Made by a program: the position numbers and the translations under genes. Positions 34,825 through 44,141 of a stretch of 64,000 nt of DNA are shown here, piece after piece. Under the pieces are notes generated by a model. The model saw only the letters and a list, made by a program, of their open reading frames with translations. It searched no databases and was not told the DNA's origin. The stretch comes from Oscillospiraceae bacterium (GTDB taxonomy: Bacteria > Bacillota > Clostridia > Oscillospirales > Oscillospiraceae), in contig JAJQCF010000031.1 in NCBI GenBank assembly GCA_021202845.1, positions 20,238 to 84,237 on the forward strand, written 5' to 3'. Every line of letters begins with the position of its first letter. Within the stretch, counting starts at the first letter, position 1.

Positions 34825-36275
34825 ACCTTGCGCCTCCTCGCCCATGTGTAGAGACCGAGCACGAGGCAGCCTGCGGGCAGTATGGCGACTATAATGGCTG
34901 TCAGCACGGAGGCCGTGGAGGAGCTGATTGTCAGCACGTCGGTGCCGATGCTCTTGGAGTGTATGGATATGCTGCTGGTGTGCTCGCACATCCAGCCGAG
35001 GGCGTTGATGAACACGTCCTCGCCGCCGCCGTAGCCGACGTCGATGAGGTGCGCGCAGGAGACCCAGACAATCTCCGCGCCCGTCTCGCTGTCCTCAATG
35101 GCCACGCCGAGGGCAAAGGGGCCGTCAATGTCGCCGTCGGACTTGGCGTAGCTGGTGGCGGCGGAGACGGAGAGGTCGCGCGCGTAAGCGGCGTCGGAGG
35201 TGGTGAAGAGCTCGGTCACGGTCAGGCCGTCGCGCAAGTCCTCGTCGATAACAATGCCGTCGCTGTCGGGCAGCAGCAGGTAGACGCCGGAGGATATGAG
35301 CGGGTCGGTGATGTCGTGGGACTCCAGCGAGGGCATGAGGTAGTAGGGGTAGCCGTAGGCGTAGTTGCTGGAATTGCCCTCAATGACGAGCCCGCCGACG
35401 GAGGACACGCCGTAGTAGCTCATAAGCGCGTCCAGATTGCTGAAGCTGCCGGAGGCGGTGTTGCCGTAAATGAGGAACATCTTGCCGCCGGAGAGCAGGT
35501 AGTTGTATATGGCCTCGTACTCAGTGTCGCTGATGTCGGAGGTGGGCGAGTAGATGAGCAGGCAGTCCGCGTCCTCCGGCACCGAGCCGCTTGTCATAAG
35601 GTTCAGCTCCGCAAGGGCGAAGTTCTGGCGCTCTATCGTGGTCTGCATATCGCTGTCAAGCGCCGTCTCGCCGTGGCCGGTGAGGGTGTAGACTGTGGGC
35701 AAATCCTCGCTCGTCACGTAGTCGATAGCGCCCGTCAGGCAGCTCTCGCCGGCGAAGCTCACGTCAACGGAGTAGGAGCCGTCGGAATAGTAGCTGGAAA
35801 AGTCGTACTGGTACTCGTAGATATGCTCATAGCTGACGTAGTAGTAGCGGCTGCTGCTGACGACCACGAGCGAGTTGTTGTAAACCTGCGTGTCCGCGGT
35901 GACGTAGGAGTCTATGAACGTGGGGTAAACGTCGGGGTCAATCTTCGTGACGGAGATATGATTGGAAAGCACGCTGTAGCGGTCGAGCAGGGTGCTGAGG
36001 GTGTCGTCCTCCTCGCCGGACTGGACTACCCAGTAGATTTCGATGTCGTCGTCCAGAGCGTCCAAAATCTCCTCGGTCTGCTCGGAGATGGTGAACATCT
36101 CCGTCGAGGTCGTGTCGAACTGCGTGTAGGTCGCGGGCAGGGCGTTGACGACGACGTTGACGACAACGGCGATAGCCGCCAAAATGAGGAACGAAACCAC
36201 GCTGTAGCCGCCCACGCGGAAGGCGCGGGAGCGGAACGATGACTTTACGCGCTGGCTAAGGCTTTTCTTTTCCAT
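34821..36275 (-). CDS. GldG-like ABC transporter auxiliary protein
   Basis: 484 residues. A membrane segment near residues 20-42, an extracellular GldG/ABC_transp_aux domain with YTQFDTTSTEMFTISEQTEEIL, VYTLTGHGE and GGKMFLIYG, and a C-terminal membrane segment before a basic tail. Related proteins partner with ABC-2 permeases in gliding systems and in many non-gliding Firmicutes. The ATG at 36275 has AGGAGG 8 bp upstream and overlaps the previous stop by 1 bp. Confidence 0.8.
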   Translation of the reverse strand: MEKKSLSQRVKSSFRSRAFRVGGYSVVSFLILAAIAVVVNVVVNALPATYTQFDTTSTEMFTISEQTEEILDALDDDIEIYWVVQSGEEDDTLSTLLDRYSVLSNHISVTKIDPDVYPTFIDSYVTADTQVYNNSLVVVSSSRYYYVSYEHIYEYQYDFSSYYSDGSYSVDVSFAGESCLTGAIDYVTSEDLPTVYTLTGHGETALDSDMQTTIERQNFALAELNLMTSGSVPEDADCLLIYSPTSDISDTEYEAIYNYLLSGGKMFLIYGNTASGSFSNLDALMSYYGVSSVGGLVIEGNSSNYAYGYPYYLMPSLESHDITDPLISSGVYLLLPDSDGIVIDEDLRDGLTVTELFTTSDAAYARDLSVSAATSYAKSDGDIDGPFALGVAIEDSETGAEIVWVSCAHLIDVGYGGGEDVFINALGWMCEHTSSISIHSKSIGTDVLTISSSTASVLTAIIVAILPAGCLVLGLYTWARRRKV

Positions 36276-37138
36276 TAGCTCCACCTCCTCTTTTCAAGGC
36301 TCTGTATGCTGAGGTACAGGAACAGAGCAATCACGGTGATGTAGTAGACAATGCCCGTGAGGTCAAACACTCCGGTAACAAAGGTATAGAAGCGGTCAAA
36401 CGGGGATATGGCCGCGAGTATCGTGGGGAAGGAGTTATAAAACGAGCTCATAAAGAGGTTGGCGCAGATGAGCAGCGCCACCTCGCCCACGATGAAGAGC
36501 ACGGCGGAGATAAAGAGGTTTTTTGTCATTGCCCAAATGATGAGGCACAGCACGAGCCACGTTATCATGTAGGCCACCATGCTCGCGCCCGCGGAGGTGG
36601 GAATGTACTCGGCGAGGCTGGTTAAAAAGTACAGCAGCAGCATGACGACAAAGCTCAGTCCCGCGGCGGCGGGCTGGCTCTCCGTGACGCTGGAGATGAA
36701 CATGCCGATAGCCAGCAGCGTCGCGCCCAGCAGGAAGAAGGCCAGCGCGGTGCTGAAAGCCTCCGGCAGATAGACGTTGCCGAAAGCGCGCAGCACGAGC
36801 GGGTAGACGCAGAGAATGGCGACGGGGATAGCAAGCACAACCAGCATGGCGAAATACTTGCCGAGCGCGACCTTTGTCATGCTTATCGGCAGGGAGTAGA
36901 GCAGCTGGTCGGTTTTCTGCCTGCGCTCCTCGGAAATTACGCGCATTGTCAGAATGGGCACAGTGATTATGTAAACAAAGGTCATGTTGTAGAAAACATA
37001 CTCATAGTTGGCGTAGCCGCCCCTGAGGCACAGCACCATTGTGTAAATGCCGCCGAAAAGCAGCAGAAAGGCCACAAAGACGTAGGCCACAACATTGGTG
37101 CGCCAAGAGCTGAGCTCGTGACGGAATACGGCGTTCAT
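36275..37138 (-). CDS. ABC-2 type permease (GldF-like)
   Basis: 287 residues, six hydrophobic segments. Begins MNAVFRHELSSWRTNVVAYVFV, with LTMRVISEERRQKTDQLLYSLP, the typical ABC-2 coupling region. It forms the membrane channel with the ATPase encoded upstream (4-bp overlap). The cargo is unknown; this family moves lipids, peptides or surface polymers outwards. Confidence 0.85.
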   Translation of the reverse strand: MNAVFRHELSSWRTNVVAYVFVAFLLLFGGIYTMVLCLRGGYANYEYVFYNMTFVYIITVPILTMRVISEERRQKTDQLLYSLPISMTKVALGKYFAMLVVLAIPVAILCVYPLVLRAFGNVYLPEAFSTALAFFLLGATLLAIGMFISSVTESQPAAAGLSFVVMLLLYFLTSLAEYIPTSAGASMVAYMITWLVLCLIIWAMTKNLFISAVLFIVGEVALLICANLFMSSFYNSFPTILAAISPFDRFYTFVTGVFDLTGIVYYITVIALFLYLSIQSLEKRRWS

Positions 37139-38181
37139 TCTTCGGCTGCCTCCTTTTCATCAGACTTTTCCTCGGTCTGCTCGGCGTTCTCCGGCTCGGC
37201 TTCGTCCAGCCGCTGCTCCGGCGGGATATAGTCGGGGTCGTCGCTGCCCGCGCCGGTCAGCTCGATGAATATGCTCTCCAGCGTGGCGCGGTTGGTGGCG
37301 AGCTGGAGTATGGGCTTGTCTGCCTTGGCACAGGCGTAGAATATGCCGCGGCAGAGCTCGTCGGCGGCATCGGAGGCGGCGGAGAGGGTGACGGAGCAGC
37401 GGCCTTCCTCGCTCGGCTCGGCGTACTCGGCGCTCTCCACGGGCAGACCCTCCAGCATGGCGGCGACTTCGCTTTGCGCGGCCTCCACGGTCAGGTCTAT
37501 GGTCACATTGCCCGCGAAAAGGCGCTCCAAGTTCTCCGGCGTGTCGCAGGCCACGAGCTTGCCGTCGGAAATAATCATAATTCTTGTGCAGATAGCCTGC
37601 ACCTCGGAGAGAATGTGGCTGCTGAGAATGACGGTGTGCGTCTCGCCCAGCGAGCGGATTAGGTCGCGTATTTCAATAATCTGTCTGGGGTCGAGGCCGA
37701 CGGTCGGCTCGTCCAGTATTATGACCTTGGGGTCGCCCAGCAGAGCCTGCGCAATGCCGACGCGCTGGCGGTAGCCTTTTGAGAGGTTCTTGATGAGGCG
37801 GTGCGCCACATCGAGAATTTTTGTGACCTCGCAGACGTTCATAATCTGGTCGTGCAGCTCCTGACCCTTCAGCCCCTTGGCGCGGCCGACGAACGTGAGG
37901 TACTCCCACGGCGTGCGGTCGATGTAGAGCGGCGGCAGCTCCGGCAGATAGCCGATTAAGCGCTTGGCCTTGTCCGCGTTCTCGAAGATGTCGAAGCCGC
38001 CGATTTTTACCTCGCCTGAGGTGGCGGCAAGGCAGCCGGTCATAATGTTCATGGTCGTGGATTTACCCGCGCCGTTGGGACCCAAAAAGCCGTAAATCTC
38101 GCCCTCGCCTATTTCAAAGCTGAGGTCGGACACGGCGAGGTGGTTTCCGTAGCGCTTGGTAAGGTTTTTGACTTCAATCAC
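37135..38181 (-). CDS. ABC transporter ATP-binding protein (GldA/CcmA-like)
   Basis: 348 residues. Walker A GPNGAGKST, signature LSKGYRQRVGIAQAL, Walker B VIILDEPTVGLDP and the switch histidine in SSHILSE. The final 90 residues form an accessory domain ending in an acidic tail of about 40 residues. Start is GTG at 38181 with AGGAGG upstream; first gene of the operon with permease, GldG-like and DUF4340 proteins. Confidence 0.88.
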   Translation of the reverse strand: MIEVKNLTKRYGNHLAVSDLSFEIGEGEIYGFLGPNGAGKSTTMNIMTGCLAATSGEVKIGGFDIFENADKAKRLIGYLPELPPLYIDRTPWEYLTFVGRAKGLKGQELHDQIMNVCEVTKILDVAHRLIKNLSKGYRQRVGIAQALLGDPKVIILDEPTVGLDPRQIIEIRDLIRSLGETHTVILSSHILSEVQAICTRIMIISDGKLVACDTPENLERLFAGNVTIDLTVEAAQSEVAAMLEGLPVESAEYAEPSEEGRCSVTLSAASDAADELCRGIFYACAKADKPILQLATNRATLESIFIELTGAGSDDPDYIPPEQRLDEAEPENAEQTEEKSDEKEAAEE

Positions 38182-38213
38182 CCGAAATTGTCCTCCTTTG
38201 TACCCAAACATAT

Positions 38214-38263
38214 CGGAGCGCGGAACCAAAAAAGTCCGACACGCTCCGCAGAGTGTAATTATA
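38214..38263 (-). promoter_or_regulatory. promoter -10 and leader hairpin of the Gld-type ABC operon
   Basis: TATAAT on the minus strand (38263-38258), without a clear -35. Downstream in the leader CGGAGCG / CGCTCCG (38242-38248 with 38214-38220) form a stem. Confidence 0.4.
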
Positions 38264-38304
38264 CTATATGAACCTTAAATTATGCTAAAAAAGCGTTAAT
38301 ACTT

Positions 38305-38637
38305 TTATTCCCATTCACTCCATACCTCGGGACAGCAGCCGACGGTGGCCTGCTTGCCGTTGCGCACAATGGGCGTGGCAAGCAGCCACGGCTCGTCAAA
38401 GAGCTTGTCTAACTTGGCCGCGTCGGAGGCGAGGTATTGGATAGTGGGGTAGTCGCGGTCGGACTTGTTTATCATGGCCTCCAGCCCGACGGCGGAGCGC
38501 ACGGTGTTCAGCTCGCCGCGGCTCATGCCGTAGCGGTCAACGTCGATGTACTGAAATTTTATTCTGCGCTCTTTGAACCAGCGCTGCGCCTTTTTTGTGT
38601 CAAAGCACTTGTTCCTGCCGAAAATTTGAATGTTCAC
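38305..38637 (-). CDS. ArsC/Spx-family thioredoxin-fold protein
   Basis: 110 residues. NIQIFGRNKCFDTKKAQRWF holds a single active-site cysteine (CFDT in place of the CxxC of Spx), and LLATPIVRNGKQATVG is the conserved cis-proline region. It resembles the ArsC-like proteins annotated as arsenate reductases; arsenate reduction is not assured because no arsenic genes are near. Starts with GTG overlapping the dipeptidase stop by 4 bp. Confidence 0.8.
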   Translation of the reverse strand: MNIQIFGRNKCFDTKKAQRWFKERRIKFQYIDVDRYGMSRGELNTVRSAVGLEAMINKSDRDYPTIQYLASDAAKLDKLFDEPWLLATPIVRNGKQATVGCCPEVWSEWE

Positions 38638-39545
38638 AGTGCCGCCTCCATAAATCTCATAAGGTTATTGAAAAATATATCCTGCGCCAGCGCCTCGCCC
38701 CAGCCGCGCGCGAGCATGGCCTCATAGAGCTTGGCGAGGTCCTGCACGCCGTCTATGCCCTTTGGCGGGCGCGGTATGCCGTCCAAATCGCAGCCGAGGC
38801 AGAGCACTTTTTCTCCGCCCAGACGCAAAAAATGCTCGGCGTGGGTCAGCACGGCGTCAATGTCGCGCTCGCCGCCGACAAAGTCGGGACATAAATTCAG
38901 CCCTACACAGCCGCCGCTTCTTATGACAGCGGAAAACATATCGTCCGTCAAGTTGCGCGGGTGAGGGCATATCGCTCTTGAGTTTGAGTGTCCGACGAGC
39001 AGCGGCTTGGCTGTTATGTCAACCACGTCCCAAAACGCCGCGTCGGAAATGTGGCTCAGCTCCGGCGTGACGCCGAGAGACTGGGCACAGCGGACAAATT
39101 CGCGCCCCTCGTCCGTCAGGCCGTGGGGGTCTGCGTCCATTGCCGCGCCCGCGAGGCGGTTGGACTTGTTCCATGTGAGGTTGACAAGCCGCACGCCCTC
39201 GCTCCACGCGGCGCGCAGTCCGTCACATGAGCAGCCCAGCATGGCCGCGCCCTCCACGGAGAGTATGGCGGCGGCGCGTCCGCCGGAGTGCGCGGCGTGA
39301 ATCTCCTCCGCCGTGCGGCAGAGCGCTACTCTGTCCGCGTTCTGCTCTATCTTGCGCTTGGCGCATTTCAGCAGCCGCGAGAACACGGCGGGCGTGTCCA
39401 GCGGAGGCGGGGAGAACACGGCGAAAACCTGCGCCGCCGGAGCGTAAGCGCCGAGGCGCTGCAAGTCCAGCTGGCCGCGGTTTTTCGCCAGAGAGCCCGG
39501 GCGCGTTATGCTGTCGCAGTGCGCGTCAAAAAGGGGTACGCTCAT
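38634..39545 (-). CDS. membrane dipeptidase-type peptidase (M19)
   Basis: 303 residues with the zinc ligands of the renal dipeptidase family: FDAHCDSI (His, Asp), SVEGAAML (bridging Glu), ELSHISDAAF and LVGHSNSRA (His), and LGCDLDGI (Asp). It would cut dipeptides, including D-amino acid ones. No signal peptide, so cytoplasmic in bacteria. Overlaps the gene for RNase J by 4 bp (ATGA) and the ArsC-like gene by 4 bp. Confidence 0.88.
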   Translation of the reverse strand: MSVPLFDAHCDSITRPGSLAKNRGQLDLQRLGAYAPAAQVFAVFSPPPLDTPAVFSRLLKCAKRKIEQNADRVALCRTAEEIHAAHSGGRAAAILSVEGAAMLGCSCDGLRAAWSEGVRLVNLTWNKSNRLAGAAMDADPHGLTDEGREFVRCAQSLGVTPELSHISDAAFWDVVDITAKPLLVGHSNSRAICPHPRNLTDDMFSAVIRSGGCVGLNLCPDFVGGERDIDAVLTHAEHFLRLGGEKVLCLGCDLDGIPRPPKGIDGVQDLAKLYEAMLARGWGEALAQDIFFNNLMRFMEAAL

Positions 39546-41200
39546 ACCTCGACGATGACGGGCAGTATCATCGGGCTGCGGCGGGTGGTCTTATAGAGGT
39601 AGCCGGAGAGGTTCGTTTTAACCTTGCCCTTAATTGTCGCCCAGTCGGTGATGTGGTGGCGGCGGCAGGACGTCAGGCTCTCGCCCACAACGCGCTGCAG
39701 CTCGTCCATGAGGTGGTCGGACTCCTTGATATATACAAAGCCGCGGGTGATGATTTCGGGGTCGGTAATTATGCTGCCGTCCTCGCTGGACATGGTGAGA
39801 ATGACGACAATCATGCCCTCGTCGGCGAGGTGCTTTCTGTCGCGCAGGACGACCGCGCCCACGTCGCCTATGCCCGTGCCGTCAACCAGCACCTGACCGG
39901 CGGTGACGGCGCCGTTTTCGCGTATGCTCTTCTGCGTCAGCTCGATGACGTGGCCGATGCCGCTGATGACAATGTTTTTAGACGGTATGCCCATGCTCTT
40001 TGCCAGCTCCGCGTGCTTATAGAGCATACGGGTCTCGCCGTGGACGGGAATGAAGAAGCGCGGCTTCGTCAGCGCCAGCATCATCTTCAAATCCTCTTGG
40101 CAGGCGTGACCGCTGACGTGCAGGTTTTCCTGACGGTTGTATATGACCTCAGCGCCCTTGGCGAAGAGCTCGTCTATCATTTTGCTTATAGTCAGCTCGT
40201 TGCCCGGTATGGCGGAGGCGGAGATGATTATGCGGTCGTCGGCGCCGATGTCAATCTGGCGGTGCTCGTCGAACGCCATGCGGTAAAGCCCGCTCAGCTC
40301 CTCGCCCTGACTGCCGGTGGTGATGATAACCGTCTTGCTGCGGGGCAGACCCTTGAGCTTTTCGATTGGCACAATGATGCCCTCGGGGATATCCATGTAG
40401 CCCAGCTCCGAGCTGACGCGGATGACGTTTTCCATGCTGCGCCCCGTCACGGCAACCTTGCGCTTTGTGCGCTCGGCGGCGTTGATTATCTGCTGGATAC
40501 GGTGGACGTTGGAGGCGAACGTGGTGACGATTATGCGCTTGTCGCAGTTATTGAAAAGCTCCTCGAAGCGCTTGCCGACAATGCGCTCGGACTCGGAGTG
40601 CCCTGGTCTTTCCACGTTCGTCGAGTCCGCCAGCAGCGCCAGCACGCCCTCTCTGCCCAGCTGACCCAAGCGCACTAAGTCTATCATTTCCCCGTGAATG
40701 GGCGTCACATCAATCTTGAAGTCGCCGGTGTGAATTACGGTGCCGATAGGCGTGTGAATGGCAAAGGCCACGGCGTCGGCAATGGAGTGGTTGATGTGGA
40801 TAAATTCCACGCTGAAGGCTCCGGCCTTTATCGTTGTACCGGCCTCCACGGTGTTCATCTTCACCACGTCGGTCAGCTTGTGCTCCTCTAACTTGAGGTT
40901 GACGAGCGCCGCGGTCATGCGCGTGGCGTAAATCGGCATATTCACAGCGCGCAGCACATAAGGCACCGCGCCGATGTGGTCCTCGTGTCCGTGCGTCAAA
41001 AACAGGCCGCGTATGCGTCCGGCATTTTCCTTGAGATAGGTGATGTCCGGCACCACAAGGTCGATGCCGTACATACCCTCCTCGGGAAAGCCCATTCCAC
41101 AGTCAACAAGAATTATGTCTCGACCGTACTCGAAGGCGGTCATGTTTTTGCCGATTTCACCAAGACCGCCCAAGGGAATGATTTTCAGTTTTGATGCCAT
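39542..41200 (-). CDS. rnj: ribonuclease J
   Basis: 552 residues. Beta-lactamase domain with LFLTHGHEDHIGAVP (His70, His72, Asp74, His75), a beta-CASP region, ITTGSQGEELSGLYRM and FIPVHGETRMLYKHAELA, then the C-terminal domain. It is the 5'-to-3' exo- and endonuclease for mRNA turnover and rRNA maturation in Firmicutes. The start at 41200 (MASKLKIIPLGGLGEIGKN) is fixed by AAAAGGAG; upstream in-frame codons lack similarity to the family. Confidence 0.93.
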   Translation of the reverse strand: MASKLKIIPLGGLGEIGKNMTAFEYGRDIILVDCGMGFPEEGMYGIDLVVPDITYLKENAGRIRGLFLTHGHEDHIGAVPYVLRAVNMPIYATRMTAALVNLKLEEHKLTDVVKMNTVEAGTTIKAGAFSVEFIHINHSIADAVAFAIHTPIGTVIHTGDFKIDVTPIHGEMIDLVRLGQLGREGVLALLADSTNVERPGHSESERIVGKRFEELFNNCDKRIIVTTFASNVHRIQQIINAAERTKRKVAVTGRSMENVIRVSSELGYMDIPEGIIVPIEKLKGLPRSKTVIITTGSQGEELSGLYRMAFDEHRQIDIGADDRIIISASAIPGNELTISKMIDELFAKGAEVIYNRQENLHVSGHACQEDLKMMLALTKPRFFIPVHGETRMLYKHAELAKSMGIPSKNIVISGIGHVIELTQKSIRENGAVTAGQVLVDGTGIGDVGAVVLRDRKHLADEGMIVVILTMSSEDGSIITDPEIITRGFVYIKESDHLMDELQRVVGESLTSCRRHHITDWATIKGKVKTNLSGYLYKTTRRSPMILPVIVEV

Positions 41201-41540
41201 TGAATAAATTACTCCTTTTCTCGAAAATAGATTCGTTATGCAGGCGCACTGAACCCTGAACGGATATAAAGCGGTTTTACCCTCCGACCCTGTTCGCCGG
41301 CGGGCTATTCTCCGCGCTTCGCTCATGGAAAGTGTGCCTATTGTTTTCGTTTATTATATGTGTATTTATAAAGTACTCACGTACATAACAGACAAATTAA
41401 ATAACGGCTGCGCATTCAGGACAAGCCTGTCGAAAAATCACCAATATACAGTGCGGCAAGCCGTAACTTAACAATTATAACAGCTTTTGTTCTTGTTGTC
41501 AAATTTCAAAGCAGAAATTTTTTGCACTTTGCCGAAAGCC
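41201..41540 (-). promoter_or_regulatory. intergenic region with rnj promoter candidate
   Basis: 340 bp without a gene between recR and rnj, both on the minus strand. A TATAAT (41358-41353, minus strand) gives a predicted leader of about 145 nt for rnj, but no -35 is clear. The leader contains a run of GC-rich short stems between 41270 and 41330. RNase J mRNAs are sometimes self-regulated through their leaders; nothing specific is recognised here. Confidence 0.35.
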
Positions 41541-42140
41541 TTACATCTCCCGCCGACCCTCGAGGGCGCGCAGGAGCGTGGCGTCGTCGGTGAACTCCAA
41601 GTTGCTGCCGACGGGTATGCCGTAGGCAATGCGCGTAACGCGCACGCCGAAGGGCTTGAGCAAGCGCGAGATGTACATGGCCGTGGCGTCGCCCTCCGTG
41701 TCGGGGTTCGTGGCCATGATGACCTCGTCGATGCCGCCGCCCGCCACGCGCTCCACAAGCTGGGAGATGCGCAGGTCGTCGGGGCCTATGTGGTTCATGG
41801 GCGAGAGTACGCCGTGCAGCACATGGTAAACGCCGCCGTACTCGCGGCTGCGCTCTATGCTCGCCACGTCGCGCGGCTGCGCCACCACGCAGACGGTGGA
41901 CTTGTCGCGCTTGTCGCTGGAGCAGATGGCGCACTCGCCGCCCTCGCAGAGGTTCTGGCAGACGGGGCAGCAGACGACGCTGCGGCGAGCCTGCAAAATG
42001 GCGTCGGCAAAGTCCTCAGCCTCGCCTTCCGGCAGGCTTATGACGTGAAAGGCAAGACGCTGGGCGCTCTTGCGGCCGATTCCGGGCAGAGCGGCAAAGC
42101 AGTCCGTCAGCCGTTCAAGGCTGGGTGGAAAAAAAGACAT
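41541..42140 (-). CDS. recR: recombination protein RecR
   Basis: 199 residues, usual length. Helix-hairpin-helix LPGIGRKSAQRLAFH, zinc finger CCPVCQNLCEG with CAIC, and the Toprim motif IDEVIMATNPDTEGDAT. It works with RecF and RecO in single-strand gap repair. dnaX, often the upstream partner, is not here. GGAGG precedes the ATG. Confidence 0.95.
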   Translation of the reverse strand: MSFFPPSLERLTDCFAALPGIGRKSAQRLAFHVISLPEGEAEDFADAILQARRSVVCCPVCQNLCEGGECAICSSDKRDKSTVCVVAQPRDVASIERSREYGGVYHVLHGVLSPMNHIGPDDLRISQLVERVAGGGIDEVIMATNPDTEGDATAMYISRLLKPFGVRVTRIAYGIPVGSNLEFTDDATLLRALEGRREM

Positions 42141-42198
42141 ACTGACCTCCGAAGAAGCTGAAGATAAAAAGATAAAATATAATTATAATAGTATATTT

Positions 42199-42867
42199 TC
42201 AAGCATTGCGTATGGCGGCAATGGCCTCCGCGCGGTCGGGCTTGTTGAAAACGGCGGAGCCGGCCACCAGCACGTTGGCGCCCGCGGCCTTGACCGCGGC
42301 AGCGGTGTGCGGGTCGATGCCGCCGTCAACCTCAACGTGGCAGTCGGGGTTCAGCTCGTCCAGCATCTGGCGCACGAGCTTTATCTTGTCCACCTGCTCG
42401 TACATGAAGCTTTGGCCGCCGAAGCCCGGCTCCACGGTCATCACCAGCGCGAGGTCGATGTAGTCCATGTAGGGCAGCAGCACCGCGGCGGGCGTCTGCG
42501 GCTTTATGGCAAGGCCGACGAGCTTTTCGTTTTTCATTACTAATTTTATGGCGGCGAAGATGTCCTGCGGCTGGCAGGCCTCCACATGGAAGCAGACAAG
42601 GTCGGCGCCCGCGCGGCAGAAGTCCTCCACATAGCGCTGGGGGCGGTCAATCATCAGGTGGACGTCCAAAAAGGCGTCGGTCGCCTTGCGCAGCGACTGC
42701 ACCACGGGTATGCCGATTGAGATGTTGGGGACGAATATGCCGTCCATAACGTCAACGTGCAGCCAGTCCGCGCCGCCCGCGATAACGTCCTCGCACTCCG
42801 CGCCCAGCCGCGCGAAGTCGGCGGAGAGTATGCTGGGAGCGATTTTTGTCTGAGAGCATATAAGCAT
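42199..42867 (-). CDS. rpe: ribulose-phosphate 3-epimerase
   Basis: 222 residues of the TIM-barrel family: KIAPSILSADFARLG, DWLHVDVMDGIFVPNISIG (metal-binding His and Asp), LVMTVEPGFGGQSF and VEVDGGID. It interconverts ribulose 5-phosphate and xylulose 5-phosphate. GGAGG is upstream of the ATG. Confidence 0.95.
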   Translation of the reverse strand: MLICSQTKIAPSILSADFARLGAECEDVIAGGADWLHVDVMDGIFVPNISIGIPVVQSLRKATDAFLDVHLMIDRPQRYVEDFCRAGADLVCFHVEACQPQDIFAAIKLVMKNEKLVGLAIKPQTPAAVLLPYMDYIDLALVMTVEPGFGGQSFMYEQVDKIKLVRQMLDELNPDCHVEVDGGIDPHTAAAVKAAGANVLVAGSAVFNKPDRAEAIAAIRNA

Positions 42868-42980
42868 AGGGGTTGAGCCTCCGAATTGTGAGATAATTTT
42901 TTGCCGCCGGTCAGGGGCAAAGCCGAAAAACGGCGCATAGTATAACCCAGCCGTTTCGCGCGCGGCTTAGGCTTTTAAGA

Positions 42981-43018
42981 TAGGAGCCGGTGAGTTTCGT
43001 AAGCCCACCGGCTCCACA
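42981..43018 (-). terminator. hairpin after the TPM-domain gene
   Basis: A 10-bp stem GGAGCCGGTG / CACCGGCTCC on the minus strand, then TATCTTAAAAG. The T tract is weak, so termination may be partial. Confidence 0.5.
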
Positions 43019-43038
43019 AGACGTTTGCAGCTTAATGT

Positions 43039-44115
43039 TTACCGGCGTCCGCCAAAGCCTCCGCCGCCGCCGAAGCCGCCGCCTCCACCGAAGCCGCCGC
43101 CTCCGAAACCGCCTCCGCGGGAGCCTCCAAAGCCCCCGCCGCCGAAGCCGCCTCCGCGGGAGCCTCCGAAGCCTCCGCCGCCAAAGCCGCCCCCGCGGGA
43201 GCCGCCGCTGCCGCCGAAGCCTCCGCCGCGCGGACTGCCACCGTGCGGGCCGCCGAAGCCGTTGCCGCCGCCCGGGCTTCCCGGACCGCGGCCGCCCGGA
43301 CCGCCGGGACCGCGAGGCCCTCTGGGACCCATGCGCGAGTGCATACGGTTGAACCACATTCCGCCCGGGCGGTGCCAGAACAGTATGGGCACGAATACCG
43401 GCGCACCGACGACCGTGCCGTACATTCCGTACCAGCGGCGGTAGCGCATACGGTCAAGCCAGCTGAGAATGACCACGGCGAGAATGATGAGTACGACGAG
43501 TGTGAAAAGAGCGTCGCCCGCGCCGGAGCCCTGCGGCTCGGCATAGTACTCGGAATAATATTCGGGATAGCTGCCGCTGTAAGACGCAAAGTTAGCGCTG
43601 AAATAGGAGTCCATAAGCGCGAACGCCTCGAGCATAAAGTCGCCGTAGTCGCCGCCGCTGAAGGCGGTGTAGAAGTCGTCCTCAAGGTAATAGCAGTCCG
43701 TGTCCGCGCACTCCATCCAAAATTCGTCGCTCTCGGTGTCTATGAGCAGCAGATAGTCCTGCGAGCCGAGCCCCATGTTGTTTCCCGCGTCGTAGGCGTA
43801 GTCGCTCATGGACTGGCTGCCGGTGCCATCGCTGGTGCAGACGCCGATAATGCAGCCGTAGAGACTGTCCCACATGGCGTTGTAGGCGCAGAGGGTGTCC
43901 TCGGTCGCCGAGGGCAGCACTCCCGCGCTGTCGGTCAGGTAGCGGCGGTAGGCCGCGCCCTCGTCGGCGTAGTCGGAGACGTCGGAGGCGACGACCATTG
44001 CCGTGGTGCCGGAAACGGCGTGCGTATCCGAATAGTACGCTCCGTAGCCCAGACAGCCGACGATGACAAGCGCCGTGATGATGACTGCCACGGAACGTTT
44101 TTTGAAAAAGCTCAT
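43039..44115 (-). CDS. TPM-domain membrane protein with Gly-rich tail
   Basis: 358 residues. An N-terminal membrane segment (VAVIITALVIVGCLGYGA), an extracellular TPM-like domain (YLTDSAGVLPSATEDTL, IIGVCTSDG, GSQDYLLLIDTESDEFW), a second membrane segment (LFTLVVLIILAVVILSWL), and about 110 residues of Gly/Arg/Phe/Pro repeats, with the unit GGFGGSRGG recurring. TPM proteins act in the envelope; their role is unclear. The tail resembles disordered Gly-rich ends common in such proteins. First of a set with TelA and XpaC upstream on the same strand. Confidence 0.8.
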   Translation of the reverse strand: MSFFKKRSVAVIITALVIVGCLGYGAYYSDTHAVSGTTAMVVASDVSDYADEGAAYRRYLTDSAGVLPSATEDTLCAYNAMWDSLYGCIIGVCTSDGTGSQSMSDYAYDAGNNMGLGSQDYLLLIDTESDEFWMECADTDCYYLEDDFYTAFSGGDYGDFMLEAFALMDSYFSANFASYSGSYPEYYSEYYAEPQGSGAGDALFTLVVLIILAVVILSWLDRMRYRRWYGMYGTVVGAPVFVPILFWHRPGGMWFNRMHSRMGPRGPRGPGGPGGRGPGSPGGGNGFGGPHGGSPRGGGFGGSGGSRGGGFGGGGFGGSRGGGFGGGGFGGSRGGGFGGGGFGGGGGFGGGGGFGGRR

Positions 44116-44141
44116 TTTTCCTCCTTTGCCGGAGCCGCGCT

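Noticed and set aside
43050..43260. Regular G/C-rich repeats that could look like a CRISPR array or minisatellite
   Set aside because: They are in frame within the TPM-protein gene and encode Gly-rich peptides; no constant repeat with unique spacers.
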